From the NCBI GenBank assembly GCA_019426215.1, contig CM033394.1:1-64000 (forward strand): DNA of 64,000 bases, given 5' to 3'. The position numbers were made by a program, and so were the translations under genes. Below, in pieces: positions 1-11,520 of the stretch (positions within the stretch are counted from its first letter, which is position 1; each line of letters starts with the position of its first letter). This stretch comes from Buddleja alternifolia. Lineage: Eukaryota; Streptophyta; Magnoliopsida; Lamiales; Scrophulariaceae. Under the pieces are notes generated by a model. The model ran no database searches. It saw nothing but the letters and a program-made list of their open reading frames with translations, and had not been told where the DNA came from.

Positions 1-34
1 AGGGGCTTAAAAACACTAAAAATGCCTCTTATCA
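1..34 (-). repeat. Terminal 34 bp of the 3' LTR of element A
   Basis: The first 34 bases match the right end of the complete LTR at 9620-11289, apart from a one-base gap and one substitution, and end in ATCA. The rest of this LTR lies left of the window. The adjoining sequence at 35-59 reads on the minus strand as a G-rich run (GTGTGGGGGTGT), the expected place for the polypurine tract that primes plus-strand DNA. Confidence 0.85.
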
Positions 35-1660
35 ACAACACCCCCACACTTATCAATTGATCGTCCTCGAGCAATAAGATTTTAAGATAAGGCAACATCA
101 TCAATCAAAGAGAGAAACAAAAAAAAAACTACCTAACTCCCTTTCGTGGAGTAAACGGTTGCATTTTAGCGAATGCAACAAGCCTTTGAACCTTTAGTTA
201 CCTCAAAGGACGAGTTATAGTCTCGTGAGGGTTTGCAGACGATATACCCCAAAATCGAAATTTTCAACCCCGATCACTCAACGTAATTACAATGATTAAT
301 AGCACACAATGGTATGAATTCATCTGTTTAAGCTCATATTACAAATATATACACATCACACATTTGCTCATGTTACGCCTTAACATTGAAAAGATCATCC
401 TAAGGGTGTAGTGTAATAAATCTCAAGTATTATAGTCAAGTGGCATTCTTACCACTTTTCAAACATTACCCCCATATTTATCACTTTTGATTATTCACAT
501 GGTACGAGATTGAATACAACTTCATAGCCACTAAAAATTCATCACTTCATTCCACTTTGCGATTTATCTTATGCACTTTCAACTCGAAACATTAGAGGCT
601 AGACCATGTGCAATGTTTGATCCTCTTAGGCTTTCTATGACACCCGTGTAACGAGTTTTAGGCCAATAACTCCTAAACCAGATGCTTTAGGGTATCAAAT
701 GTGGAGACATTCCTAAGGGCTTAATCGCTCGAGTGTCAAAGGCCACAAAATCAAACTATGTCCTTATTCACTTAACACTTGCATTGGCTTGAGTTAGCTC
801 AAATTAGCAAATAGTACAGTATTCTAGGCATGGTGCTCTTCGCCCCCAGTATCTATTAAGCCTGACTTTTTCAGTCATACCAATGTTCAACCTCTTTTTA
901 TTATTATTAAGCACACGAAGTTAACGTCTCAACTCATAACACATGTGAAAATTCTAAGTTGATATTTCCGGGATCAAGCCTTTAAGTGTTTCAAAATGAT
1001 TGCCCACTCAACTCCTCTACCTTCGATTTAGGTGCATATGTGAATCATCTTAAGGTTAATCTAGTCTAGTTAGGATCCCATAAGCAAGGAACGATGTGTA
1101 TAGCCATTAAAAACCAAATTGATAGAGAAAACATACCATGTATTCAAATTAACCATACTCAATGCCTCAAGTGAAGGGTTGAAATTTTCTATCCAAAAAA
1201 AAAATTAAAATTGCACACATTTCACATGTAGAGGTACAGCACCCCCCAAACTTGGACCGAAATATGTAAAACATGAATCAACATGACTATAATGGATCTA
1301 GTATACCCCCCACACTTATCATGAACATTGTCCCCAATGTTTGAAAAAGAGAAGCCAAGTACACGTCACCATAGGGAAGCTGAAAAGCAAACCCGAGTCC
1401 ACAGTCCGGTCACACTTAAGGCAATCAAGTCCACGGATGGCAATCACTGTGTCGATCACTACATAGGTAAACAAATGCTAGCCATACAGAGCATCAAACA
1501 TTGGATAGAATAGAATAAAACAAAACGAGACAAACAAAAATGAGAAACATGCATGGAAAGAAAACATCAAGCATCCAAACATAAACATAAAATATCCAAC
1601 ATCCCAACAAAAATATCCAAAAACGAAAAGAAACATGCATGGAAATAAAACAAGATAAGC
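35..1660 (-). other. Long 3' untranslated region of element A
   Basis: No conserved coding sequence is seen. Positions 35 to about 1190 are closely matched by 28144-29300 of the second Athila-like element, so this is a conserved non-coding part of the family. A second G-rich tract, like the polypurine tract next to the LTR, occurs near 1303-1320 (plus strand: a run of C followed by ACACTTATCA). It has a counterpart near 29408-29425. Confidence 0.7.
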
Positions 1661-2979
1661 CTAATCGGTGGTGCCAAAACGGTCAATGTAATCCTCATCC
1701 TCTCCGCCGAGATCATCCAAATCAATCAACGGGCTACCCTCATCATTATGAGCCTCATCATCACCTCCTTCAGGAACGAGAGCACCTGACTCGTGCATAT
1801 CTGCGGGCTGCTGAGGCGGGGGGTGCGGGTAAGGTGGAGGAGCAGAATAATCAAACGGCCCCCAACCGACAAACGCATCATGCTCTACAAAAAGCTGACG
1901 GAAATAAGCACAAGTGTCGGACATGACCACCCTCATCTCATCTCGCAACTCCTCCCTCAATTCATCCTTTATTGTCTAATGGCGGCGGCATCCATAGGTG
2001 GAAACTGTGGGGAGCTAGTAGACCGGGATGAAGACGGGCGAGGCCTCTTGGAAGTAGCTGGTGGTGGAGGAGCCTGGGAGTCGTCATCTACCACGGTGAG
2101 ATAAGAACCAGGAAGCTCAGTACGCTCCATAGGAAATGTGGGAACCTTAGCCGCCTTGCATAAAGCTGTGATCAGTGACGGGAGAATGATGGGAATCTTC
2201 CGAGTGGGACCTTCTCCCTTTTTTTGCTTAGCCAATTCTTTGTTAATCAACGGCCCTAACTCATTCTTCAACTTCCTAAAGTGGTCCGTCAAAGACTTGT
2301 GGATTACCCGGGCAAAGTCCACAGCTTTCTTGGACATAATAGCGTAGATGAGGGTGGCCCGTTCCTTGTTTGCCTCTGATCGATTGGTACTCGGTATTAA
2401 ATTGAATCGGATGAAGTCGAGCCAGAAAGCAGCCTCGGGTAATAGAGCCCTACGGGGACATGAGCTTCTCCGGGTACCCATTCCCACCCCTCTCGCCAAT
2501 AACCTGCAAAATATCCGACAGGCTAACTCGGAGGCGCCCTGCATTGTAAAGAGTGGTGAACTCGCATGTCTGAGGGGTCGGGGTGCCTATGCTCTCCCTA
2601 ATCTGTCTCAACTCATAATTGACATGTTTGCCCCGGACCAAAAGGGTAGTCCCCAGCCATCCTCGTGTCTCAATCTCATCATAAACCCGGAGCTGAAGAA
2701 TTCCAGAACCCAAGGAAGATGAATGGCCTCGGGCTTTTGACAGAAAAACTGTAAGCGATGAAACTGTATCAATTCATGCACAGAGGGCTGTCCCCGGGTG
2801 GTTAAATAGTGCTCCTTAATAAGGGTGCGGGGGGTGCTCAAACTCTGACACATAATTTGGACTTGGGGGTTTTCAAAACGGGTATTATCGGGAGTCTCGG
2901 GCTCATTAGAGGAACCCTCACCCACTTTTTTCTTACCCTTGGACGGTCTGTTGGTAGTTCTCGTCATTTGCAACAACAA
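1661..2979 (-). pseudogene. Degenerate third ORF of element A (Athila env-position ORF, plant transposon-protein domain)
   Basis: Four overlapping or adjacent minus-strand reading frames (2608-2979, 2450-2713, 1969-2544, 1661-1960) follow one another as if from a single protein of roughly 430 residues broken by about three frameshifts. The first frame starts with a basic stretch (TRTTNRPSKGKKK). The middle contains the motif FIRFNLIPSTNRSEANKERA, which I recognise from the 'putative plant transposon protein' domain common in Athila/Tat elements. The end is proline-rich and then strongly acidic (DLDDLGGEDEDYID). Its place between integrase and the 3' LTR is that of the Athila env-like ORF. I see no clear signal peptide or membrane anchor, so an envelope role is not supported. 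The function is unknown. Confidence 0.65.
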
Positions 2980-3962
2980 TTATCAACTTCTCAACTACTC
3001 AAATCAACCCAAATGCAACCAACCAAATACAACAATCATCAACGCCCAACAACACACCAAAATCAGAGAGCAACCCACACTCTAGCAACAATCCACGGAT
3101 TGAACTGATTCCTCAATTCTTTAAGCAATAATCCACAATTTAATCAACAAAATAGCATCCAATTTCAACAACAACAACCCCCAATTTTTTATTACAACCC
3201 ACAAATCCAATAAAAGCCCTCAAATGCAATAACAAAAAATCAATCTACAATCGGACAATGCCCCAATTAATCCTCAAAATATAACGCAAGGCACCTACTC
3301 GTCGGCTATGAATCGGAAATGGAAAAAGGGTAAAGCCAAAACTCACCTTTTATCCCCAAAATTTTCGCACCGAGTCGATGTGAAAGAAGAGCCTCTTGTG
3401 CAACGAATTATGTTGATGGAAAGTGGCGGTGAAATACGGTGGAAATGGCCGGAAATGGTGAGAGAGTCGCCGGAAATCGCGTGGGAGAGGAGTTGTGAAG
3501 ATTTTGGGAGAATTTTGACCGTTTTGACCAACATATGTGTTTAAATCAGAATCGGGCGCCTAGGCGCGCGTGTTTGGGCGCCTAGGCGCGCGACACAGCG
3601 TACCTGGATTTTTGAGTGGTAATGCCCGCGCCTAGGCGAGCGTTGTTCGGCGCTTGGGCGCCCCTTTCAGAATCGGGCGCCTAGGCGCCTATTTTCTCGG
3701 CGCTTGGGCGCCCCTTTCAGAATCGGGCGCCTAGGCGCCTGTTTTCTCGGCGCTTGGGCGCCCCTTTCGGAATAGTTTTGTAAAGAATTTCATTTCCTGT
3801 TTCAAAAGGGAAGAGACAAAACACTTAAAACACAAACTAACAAAGATGTAAGACTAGAAAATAAAGCAACAAACGGGATAATAAGGGAAAAAGAAAAGAA
3901 AACATGGGTTGCCTCCCAAGAAGCGCTAGTTTAGAGGCATTAGCTCGACTGAAAGCGAAGAA
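2980..3962. other. Non-coding spacer between integrase and third ORF
   Basis: AT-rich except for the palindromic minisatellite at 3546-3775. The short plus-strand frame at 3308-3544 is not supported by any recognisable domain. Confidence 0.6.
3546..3775. repeat. Palindromic GC-rich minisatellite
   Basis: A 60 bp unit is repeated in tandem at 3661-3720 and 3721-3780, with more diverged copies before it. Each unit carries a perfect palindrome (GGCGCCTAGGCGCC or close variants) plus a related GGCGCTTGGGCGCCC stretch. The same words recur in the gag/protease junction and in the LTRs of both Athila-like elements. Confidence 0.85.
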
Positions 3963-5205
3963 TCACGAAGGGTCCGCGAGGATGAAGGACTCTTTATCTC
4001 TTGGTCCATCCATCCCTAAGTAAGGTTTTAGACGTTGAGCGTTGACCAAGAAAGTATGTCCTTTATCTGTTGTAAGCTCAACGGCGCCGGATGGATAGAC
4101 CTGGGAAATCAAAAATGGGCCCGACCATCGAGACTTAAGCTTCCCGGGGAAGAGTCGGAGTCGAGAGTTGTATAGCAACACCCGCTCTCCCTTGTGGAAT
4201 TCCCGGGGGAGAATATGTTTGTCATGCCACATTTTGGTCCGCTCCTTATAGAGTTTTGCGTTCTCATAGGCAAGATGACGCCATTCTTCGAGCTCGTTGA
4301 GTTGTAGCAAACGTTGTGTACCTACACTTTGAGAGTCAAAATTTAGAAACTTAATGGCCCAATAAGCACGATGCTCGAGTTCAACGGGCAAGTGACATGT
4401 TTTGCCAAAAACAAGACGATACGGGGACATGCCAATTGGGGTTTTATAGGCGGTCCGATAAGCCCAAAGAGCATCATCCAATTTAAGGGACCAATCCTTT
4501 CTTGATGCGTTGACAGTTTTTTCTAAAATACGCTTAATCTCCCTATTCGAGACCTCCACTTGGCCACTAGTTTGTGGGTGGTATGGGGTCGAAATTTTAT
4601 GCTTCACCCCGTACTTGGTCAATAAAAGTTCAAACTGCCTGTTGCAGAAGTGGGTGCCCCCGTCACTAATGATGGCTCGGGGAGTTCCAAATCGAGTAAA
4701 AATATGCTTCTTCAGAAAACGAGTGACAACCCGAGCATCATTAGTAGGCAAGGCCACGGCTTCCACCCATTTGGAGACATAGTCTACCGCAACAAGGATA
4801 TATTTATTTGAACAAGAACTGGGGAAAGGGCCCATGAAATCCACACCCCATACATCAAACAACTCACACTCTAACATGCTATTTAAGGGCGTTTCATGAT
4901 GTTTAGAGATGTTCCCCATTCGTTGACAGCGATCACAAGATTTGACATAATGATGTGCATCTTTAACAAGAGTAGGCCAGAAGAAACCTGATTGGAGGAT
5001 CTTAGCTACCGTTTTGGAAGGCCCAAAATGGCCACCTACCGCCATATCATGACAATGAGATAGGATAGCATGCACGTCCGTTTCGGGTATGCAACGTCGA
5101 ATTAAACCATCTGCACAAACTTTGAATAAAAAGGGTTCGTCCCAAAGATATTGCTTTACATCAGATAGAAATTTCTTCTTTTGATGAAAAGTGATATCCG
5201 GGGAA
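3963..5205 (-). pseudogene. Integrase of element A
   Basis: This domain would insert the DNA copy of the element. The main open frame (3963-5075) holds the second half of the HHCC zinc region (CDRCQRMG) and the catalytic core with D in VDFMGPF, D in ISDGGTHF and E in [12 protein letters not shown]-terminal domain with the RWSGPFLI motif follows. The same frame stays open upstream of 5075 to about 5205, covering the N-terminal zinc region. A frameshift near 5205 separates it from the RNase H part. No chromodomain follows, as expected for the Athila branch and unlike the chromoviruses elsewhere in this window. Confidence 0.85.
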
Positions 5206-7815
5206 GACGGCCCGTAACAATGTAATTGGCAAAGTTAGCATACCAAGGTGAAATTTTTTCAGAAATAGCAAGGAGGTGTTCATCTGGGAATTCCTCACGA
5301 ATTGGTGTCTCATCTAACGGATCATTCACTAGCTCTAATCGTGAGAGGTGGTCGGCTACTACATTTTCGGTGCCTTTCTTGTCTTTTATCTCTAAATCAA
5401 ATTCTTGGAGTAACAAAATCCACTAAGAAGTCTTGGTTTAGCATCTTTCTTGGCAAGCAAATATTTTAAAGCCGAATGATCGGTGTAAACTATCACTTTG
5501 TTTAGCACGAGGTAAGAGTGGAATTTATCGAATGCAAAGACTATGGCGAGTAATTCTTTTTCCGTGGTGGCATAATTTAATTGTGCATCGTTAAGAGTTT
5601 TACTAGCATAGTAAATGGTTCGAAATACCTTTTCCTTCCTTTGGCCAAGGACCGCTCCAACCGCGGTGTCACTCGCATCACACATCAATTCGAATGGTAA
5701 GCTCCAATCGGGGGATGACATGATAGGGGCGGAAACTAAGCGTTCCTTCAAATCAAGAAAGGCCTGCATACAAGAAGAATTGAAATCAAAAGGTGCATCT
5801 TTAACAAGCAAATTAGACAACGGTTTCGCAATTTTAGAGAAATTCAAGATGAATCGCCTATAGAAACCAGCATGCCCGAGGAAACTCCTAACAGCTTTTA
5901 CCGATGTGGGCGGGGGAAGTTTTTCAATGACCTCAATCTTGGCTTGGTCCACTTCGATCCCTTTTTGAGAGATCTTGTGGCCAAGTACAATCCCCTCCCG
6001 GACCATTAAATGGCATTTTTCCCAATTCAAAACAAGGTTGGTTTCTTCACAACGTTTAAGCACAACATTTAGATGAGCAAGACAGATATCAAAAGTTGTT
6101 CCGAAAACAGAAAAGTCATCCATAAAAATTTCAAGGAAATCTTCAACCATATCATGAAAAATAGCCATCATGCATCTTTGAAAAGTGGTCGGGGCATTAC
6201 ACAAGCCAAATGGCATCCTTCTATAAGCAAATGTGCCATAAGGACAAGTGAAAGTGGTTTTCTCTTGGTCCTCAGGATCTATGGCAATTTGATTATAGCC
6301 GGAGTAACCATCTAGAAAACAATAGAAATCATGCCCGGCTAATCGTTCAAGCATTTGGTCAATAAAGGGGAGGGGGAAATGATCCTTACGTGTGGCATCA
6401 TTCAACTTACGGTAATCTATACATACACGCCACCCACTAATTATACGAGTTGGGATAAGCTCATTATTCGCATTCTCAATTACCGTTATCCCCCCTTTCT
6501 TAGGCACCACTTGGGTAGGGCTCACCCACGCACTATCAGAAATAGGATAGATTATACCTGAGTCGAGCAGTTTAATCACTTCCTTCTTTACTACCTCTTG
6601 GATTTGTGGGTTTGATCTCCTTTGGGGTTGGCGTGTAGGCTTGGTGGAGTCCTCCATAAGTATTTTGTGCATACATATCGCTGGACTAATGCCTTTGATG
6701 TCCGCAAGTTTCCACCCAAAAGCCCGTTTGTGAGATCTCAACACCGTCATTAATTGCTCTTCTTGTGATCCTGAAAGAGATGAGGAAATGATCAATGGGA
6801 GTGTTTCGTCATCGTTCAAGTACACATATTTAAGGTGGGAGGGGAGGGGTTTGAGTTCGAGAGAGGGGGGTTCTTCAATAGATGGGCGAGGTGATCCTGA
6901 CAATGATCTATCAACTTTGATGAATCCTCCCGAATGAGAGGAAGATTTGTACTCCAAGCTTAGAACCTTTTCCACTAGATCATCTTTCTCCGAGTCCACT
7001 TGCATGGATTTCATAAGATTCTGTTCGAGAGAATTTTCAATTGTATTGTCCTGTAAATACTCAACAATCAAATGGTCAAATGTATCAATTCGATAACACG
7101 AGTCATGATCAATAGGATGTTTAAGGACTTTGTAAACATCAAAGGTAACTTTGTCATCGCCCACATTCAAGGTAAGCTTACCATTAGCAATGTCAATTAC
7201 CGCCTTACCCGTGGCTAGGAATGGTCTCCCTAGGATTAATGGTACCTCCACATCTTCTTCCATGTCGAGTACTACGAAATCAACGGGAAAATAAAACTTG
7301 TCGACTTGGACAATAACGTCTTCGATTATCCCCTTGGGCCTCTTGATCGATCGGTCGGCTAGTTGAAGGCTCATTGAGGTCGGCTTGGGATTTCCAAGGC
7401 CTAGCTTTTTAAACAGTGAGTATGGAAGAAGATTGATGCTGGCCCCCGAGTCACATAACACCTTCTTGAATGATAGGGATCCAATTGTGCATGGGATTGT
7501 GAGACTCCCGGGATCTTGGAGCTTAGTTGGCAATTTATTGAGTAATACGGCGGAGCATTCTTCCGTGAGGCACACCGTCTCATTCTCTTCCCACTTCTGC
7601 TTGTTGGAGAGTATGTCCTTGAAGAACTTCACATAATTCGGCATTTGGAGAATGGCGTCAATAAACGGAATATTAATTCTCACTTCCCGAAGGATTGCCA
7701 AAATTCGAAGAAAACTCGGATCCATCTCCTTTTTCTTCTTTTTGTGAGCATTTGGGAAGGGGAGACGAACTTCGATAGGGGGAGAAAGCGTTGGATTAGA
7801 CGGATGAAAACCCAC
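5206..7815 (-). pseudogene. Protease-RT-RNase H of element A, frameshifted
   Basis: The 807-codon frame (5392-7815) contains a retropepsin with active-site DSGAS near residue 122 and the flap-side LILGRPFL near 193. The RT has VCIDYRKLN, the catalytic box FMDD at 564-567 (a plant-gypsy variant of YxDD) and MPFGLCNAP. RNase H follows (MCDASDTAVGAVL, TTEKELLAIVFA, TDHSALKYLL). Near 5420 a one-base loss moves the frame; the rest of RNase H and the linker continue at 5156-5416. The frame upstream of the protease is open into gag except for one TAG at 7990-7992, so gag and pol were probably one ORF. Confidence 0.88.
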
Positions 7816-7828
7816 AGAAACAGTAGGC

Positions 7829-8095
7829 GGCGCCTGGGCGCGTATATCGGCGCCTAGGCGCGGATCTGTTGGCGCCTGGGCGTGCAGTTCTGGGCGCTCG
7901 GGCGCGGGATGCAGAACATATGCATCTGGCAGGTTTGTGGGTGGCGCCTGGGCGCGTATATTGGCGCCTAGGCGCGTATCTGTAGGCGCCTAGGCGTGCA
8001 GGTCGGGGCGCTCGGGCGCGGGATGCAGAGAGTTTTGTCCAGAACAGGTTAGATCAGGCGCCTGGGCGTGCATGTCTGGGCGCTCGGGCGCGGAT
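7829..8095. repeat. In-frame 114 bp repeat with palindromic core at the gag/protease junction
   Basis: The word GGCGCCTGGGCGCG starts at 7829 and again at 7943, a period of 114 bp or exactly 38 codons, with a partial third copy at 8056-8095. Read as protein on the minus strand it gives proline/alanine-rich linker repeats (HPAPERPDLHAQAP). The core exists in CCTGGG and CCTAGG forms. In one register CCTAGG places a TAG in frame, and this is what ends the gag ORF. Confidence 0.85.
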
Positions 8096-9510
8096 GTACT
8101 GGCAGTGTCATTCTCCAATTGTTTGCCACTTCTCAAGGCTATGGCATTGCATTGGGCCTTCGGGTTCTTTTCCGTGTCGCTTGGGAGAGTCCCCGGGGCT
8201 CTACCGTTAACCGCATTAGAAAGTTGCCCTACTTGTGTTCGCAAATCCTTCATCTCCATACACATATCCTTTATCATACTCCGAAGTTCGTTGAAAGATG
8301 TATCGGACTTTTTCATGTGAGCATCCAGTTTCTCATCGATTGTGGGAGGTCGCATTTGCACTTGACCTTGACCTTGTCCATTGAAATTGCCTTGCCTCGG
8401 GGGTGGGTTATTGAAGGGTGGTCGTGGAGCTTGATAGATCCCCGGTTGTGCGTTCTGTGCGGGGTTGGGCCTTTTTGGAAAATTCTCGGGTATATGAAAG
8501 TTCACCCGAGGTTTATTTTGATTCCCCACATAATTAACATTGCCAACCTCCGGTTCCAAGACTACTACTTCCTCAACTACTTCCTCAATACAAGCAACCT
8601 TTTTAGAGGATGAGGCCTCTTCATCGTCGGGGTAAAGCTCGTCTTCTCGGGCCAACTGTTCGACTTTGTCCCATACACTTTGACAGTCTAACCCAAGGAG
8701 ATCTCCTCCCGCACCCGCGTTGAGTCTATGCCGAATACGTGACCTAACCCCATCATAGAAATGGAGTACTTGTTCATTCAACCCAAAATTATGATCGGGA
8801 CATTTACGGAGCATGCCCTTATATCTAGCCCAAGCCTCGGCTAAAGATTCATTGCTCCTTTGCCTAAACCCTTTTATATTACTCCGTAGCTCATTGATTT
8901 TTGAGGGTGGAAAGAATTTATTTAAAAAGGCATCGACCAACTCACTCCATGTTGTAATAGATTGTGGAGGTAAGGATTTGTACCATGTTGTCGCCCTATC
9001 CTTCAATGAGAAATGGAAGACTCTTAGACGAATCGCATCAAGATCACGTGGGTGATATTGAATGGTCACAAGAGCCTCATCTATGGTTTCCAAATGAGCG
9101 TGTGGTGATTCGTGCGGTTCTCCATAGAAAGGATCTCCTTGCACCATATTAAAAATGTGAGCCGGAATGTGGTAGTTTGGTGTGAAGAAATTAGGCACGA
9201 CTACGGGCCCCGGAATGGTATGGACCCTAGGTGGTAAGCTACCCCGAACCGACGGGAGTTGTGGAGGAGGTACCGCTTGCATGGCTTGTAGAACACCTTG
9301 TAACCACTCCCTAGTTTCCGGTGAGTTCATGTCCGGGAAATTTCCATTTGGGTTTTGGTTGAGATTATTGGCCATTTCTCTTGCTCGCCTACTAGTCCTA
9401 AGAACTCGTTCAATTTCGGGCTCCAACTCGTATAGAGGCTTGTTTGAGGAGCGGGTCATGCACCTCAAGAACCTAACAATTAAATACAAGAACAAAATTA
9501 GACTAATCAC
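7990..9510 (-). CDS. Gag protein of element A
   Basis: The product would form the virus-like particle in the cytoplasm. The likely start is the ATG at about 9458 (MTRSSNKPLYELEPEIERV), because the residues before it are hydrophobic and look like leader sequence. The central retrotransposon-gag domain is clear (AIRLRVFHFSLKDRATTWYK, then the QRSNESLAEAWARYKGMLRKCP region). I see no CCHC zinc knuckle. The C-terminal third is a proline- and glutamine-rich linker ending in the repeated APERPDLHA units. The frame closes at a TAG (7990-7992) inside the palindromic repeat and is open again beyond it into protease. It is intact as gag. Confidence 0.85.
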   Translation of the reverse strand: MISLILFLYLIVRFLRCMTRSSNKPLYELEPEIERVLRTSRRAREMANNLNQNPNGNFPDMNSPETREWLQGVLQAMQAVPPPQLPSVRGSLPPRVHTIPGPVVVPNFFTPNYHIPAHIFNMVQGDPFYGEPHESPHAHLETIDEALVTIQYHPRDLDAIRLRVFHFSLKDRATTWYKSLPPQSITTWSELVDAFLNKFFPPSKINELRSNIKGFRQRSNESLAEAWARYKGMLRKCPDHNFGLNEQVLHFYDGVRSRIRHRLNAGAGGDLLGLDCQSVWDKVEQLAREDELYPDDEEASSSKKVACIEEVVEEVVVLEPEVGNVNYVGNQNKPRVNFHIPENFPKRPNPAQNAQPGIYQAPRPPFNNPPPRQGNFNGQGQGQVQMRPPTIDEKLDAHMKKSDTSFNELRSMIKDMCMEMKDLRTQVGQLSNAVNGRAPGTLPSDTEKNPKAQCNAIALRSGKQLENDTASTSAPERPDMHAQAPDLTCSGQNSLHPAPERPDLHA

Positions 9511-9595
9511 GAAAATAAAATAAAATCAAGAAATGAACGAAAACTAAGAATTATAAAAAATGTAAACGAAAATAAAAAAAACTAAAATAAACAAG

Positions 9596-9613
9596 TCCCC
9601 GGCAACGGCGCCA
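9596..9613 (-). other. Primer binding site, tRNA-Asp type
   Basis: The minus strand reads TGGCGCCGTTGCCGGGGA six bases inside the 5' LTR. This is complementary to the 3' end of plant tRNA-Asp(GUC) as I know it, the usual primer of Athila/Tat elements. Confidence 0.88.
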
Positions 9614-9619
9614 AAAACT

Positions 9620-11289
9620 TGACACGCTAAAAACTAACGTGCTATGATAGCAAGTGCACTAGACGTGTGTAGTAATAAGTGGACAAAAAGTCCGGGTTGT
9701 CGAACCACAAGGACTTGAATTCTAGTTAATGATTTTCGATAAAAGATAAGACAATTAAAGTAAAGTGCAAGAAAAAGATTAAACAAACGAAGAACCAAAG
9801 AGAAACGTACTATAGATTTAATCTCACGTATGATAAAATGACTAAGGCACATGCTACAACCGAATCTACTCGTCAATATATATGAGCTACTCTTCGAATT
9901 ATTAGACTCCTATTGCTTTGGTGGAAACTCTTAAATTAACTATTACCCGATGTCTCGGCACATAATAATCCTATGATTAATTGACGGTTCTCTAAATATG
10001 TCTATCCGAGAATCTAATCAAAAATCACGCATTAACGTTCTAGAGCTTCCCCGAACGAATCCGGCTAACAACACCCGGGAATCTTTACCTATTTCTAGGG
10101 CAATCCCTCATTTGTTTCGGATGATGTGTTAATTCTCTTGCACCCTAATCTATTTTCTCTCGAACAACTAGATTAGGCAAGATAGCAAGCATATGGTGAT
10201 CAAACACATGATTGGAATAAAAGCATAGAATTAACACACAAAGCAATAGGAGAATTAATACAAAGAGCAACTTCACATATATTGATTCATAAATTTGGCC
10301 TTCACATGGCCTTAGTTCTACAATATTAGCCTCTCATCAAAGCCTTAAGAAAATCTAATACAAACATATACATACTCATGGAAATAAACATGTAAATGCA
10401 AATAATTAAAACTCCCTCAATTGATTGATGATGGATCTTTGCTCTTAATCTTCAATCCTTAGCTCCTCTCTCTTTGTTCCCCTCCAAAAGTGATAAAGAA
10501 AATGGTGATGAATGATGATGAGTGAAAAGTGATGGCCAAAATGCCTCTCTCTCTCCCCCTCTCTAGATGTCTCGGTCAATTGCTCCCTAAAATGCCTTAA
10601 GAAGACCACAACAAATCAGCTCCTCATGTGTATCTCTCCCCTAGTGTGTCCCCCACTACTCTTAAAGTGAGTAGTATAAAATTCCCTAAAGTAGATCTAG
10701 TAAGAAACATACTTATGACATCCCTCCCATACATGTGATGACCTCTTGGCTTTAAATGTTCCATTCCCCCATCAAATGATGATCTTTTGGCTGAAAGGAA
10801 TCAAATCTCGGATGTGGCCACGCCTAGGCGCGGGAATTATGGCGCTCGGGCGCCCAAATCAGAATGTTGGGAGTATTTGCCTCTGTCTGGCGCAGTAATT
10901 GTATTTCCTTCATAACTCTCTCCAAAAAACTCCAATTTGGATGATTCAAGTCCTCATTTGAAGCTAACACATAGTTCTACAACTTTGTAGAAGGAAACTT
11001 CATCCAATTCGGTCTCTAAACATACGTAAAAAGCGCTCGAACGTGGAAAGTGGTGTAGATATGGCGCCCGGGCGTGGGCAAAATGGCGCCTAGGCGTAGG
11101 GGTGCATAGCAATTTGGCCTAAACTTGTTTTATACGTCATTTTTCATCCCGTTCTTTGATTGTATCCATTTAAGACCTGAAATCACTTAATGCACGAATT
11201 AAACGCACATGTGGCAAGAATCAAGCGATAAATGAACCTAAGACATAAACGCAAAGGGGCTTAAAAACACGTAAAAATGCCTCTTATCA
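9620..11289 (-). repeat. 5' LTR of element A (1670 bp)
   Basis: Bounded by TGACACGC and CTCTTATCA on the plus strand, so TG...CA on both strands. It shares most of its sequence with the two 1712 bp LTRs at 26432-28143 and 30958-32669. It contains dispersed copies of the CGCCTAGGCG palindrome (for example near 10820 and 11065). No gene lies within; the short frame at 9634-9876 is incidental. Confidence 0.9.
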
Positions 11290-11520
11290 AGTGTAATTTA
11301 AGATGTCCCCAGTTCCAATGGACTATGGACAATCATGAGTTTTCAATTAGTGTAAGATTACTAAGGCTAGGAGGGTGTGATATGGTGATTGGAGTAGATT
11401 TCTTAAAGAAACTGGGGCCAGCCACTTTTGACTTTGGGACCCAGAGAATTTCTTTTGAAAAATATGGGAAACACATCACTTTACAAGGAACACAAGGGGA
11501 AGCCACACTAAAAATGATGA
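11290..11520 (+). pseudogene. Protease end of a decayed chromovirus (element X)
   Basis: Only the C-terminal half of a retropepsin-like domain is left (GCDMVIGVDFLKKLGPATFDF and the following ITLQG segment). It is cut on the left by element A. A stop codon near 11526 and a frame change separate it from the RT part. The matching gag and 5' LTR are not in the window; they should lie to the left of element A. Confidence 0.75.

Larger units (their letters stand above)
1..11289 (-). mobile_element. Athila-like Ty3/gypsy LTR retrotransposon (element A), left LTR cut by window edge
   Basis: Transcribed right to left: 5' LTR 9620-11289, tRNA-Asp primer site 9596-9613, gag 7990-9510, protease/RT/RNase H ~5206-7815, integrase 3963-~5205, spacer with palindromic minisatellite, degenerate third ORF 1661-2979, long 3' untranslated stretch, and the last 34 bp of the 3' LTR at 1-34. 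The LTR begins TGACACGC and ends CTCTTATCA as read on the plus strand. The tRNA-Asp primer site, RT of the FMDD type and a third ORF downstream of integrase are family features of the plant Athila/Tat branch. It is inserted in the protease region of the chromovirus remnant that resumes at 11290. The left TSD lies outside the window. By eye the pol region carries one in-frame stop and two frameshifts, so this copy is not autonomous now. Confidence 0.9.

Noticed and set aside
1661..2979. A retroviral envelope gene in element A
   Set aside because: Position fits, but no signal peptide, transmembrane segment or cleavage site is visible; the recognisable domain is the plant transposon-protein domain.
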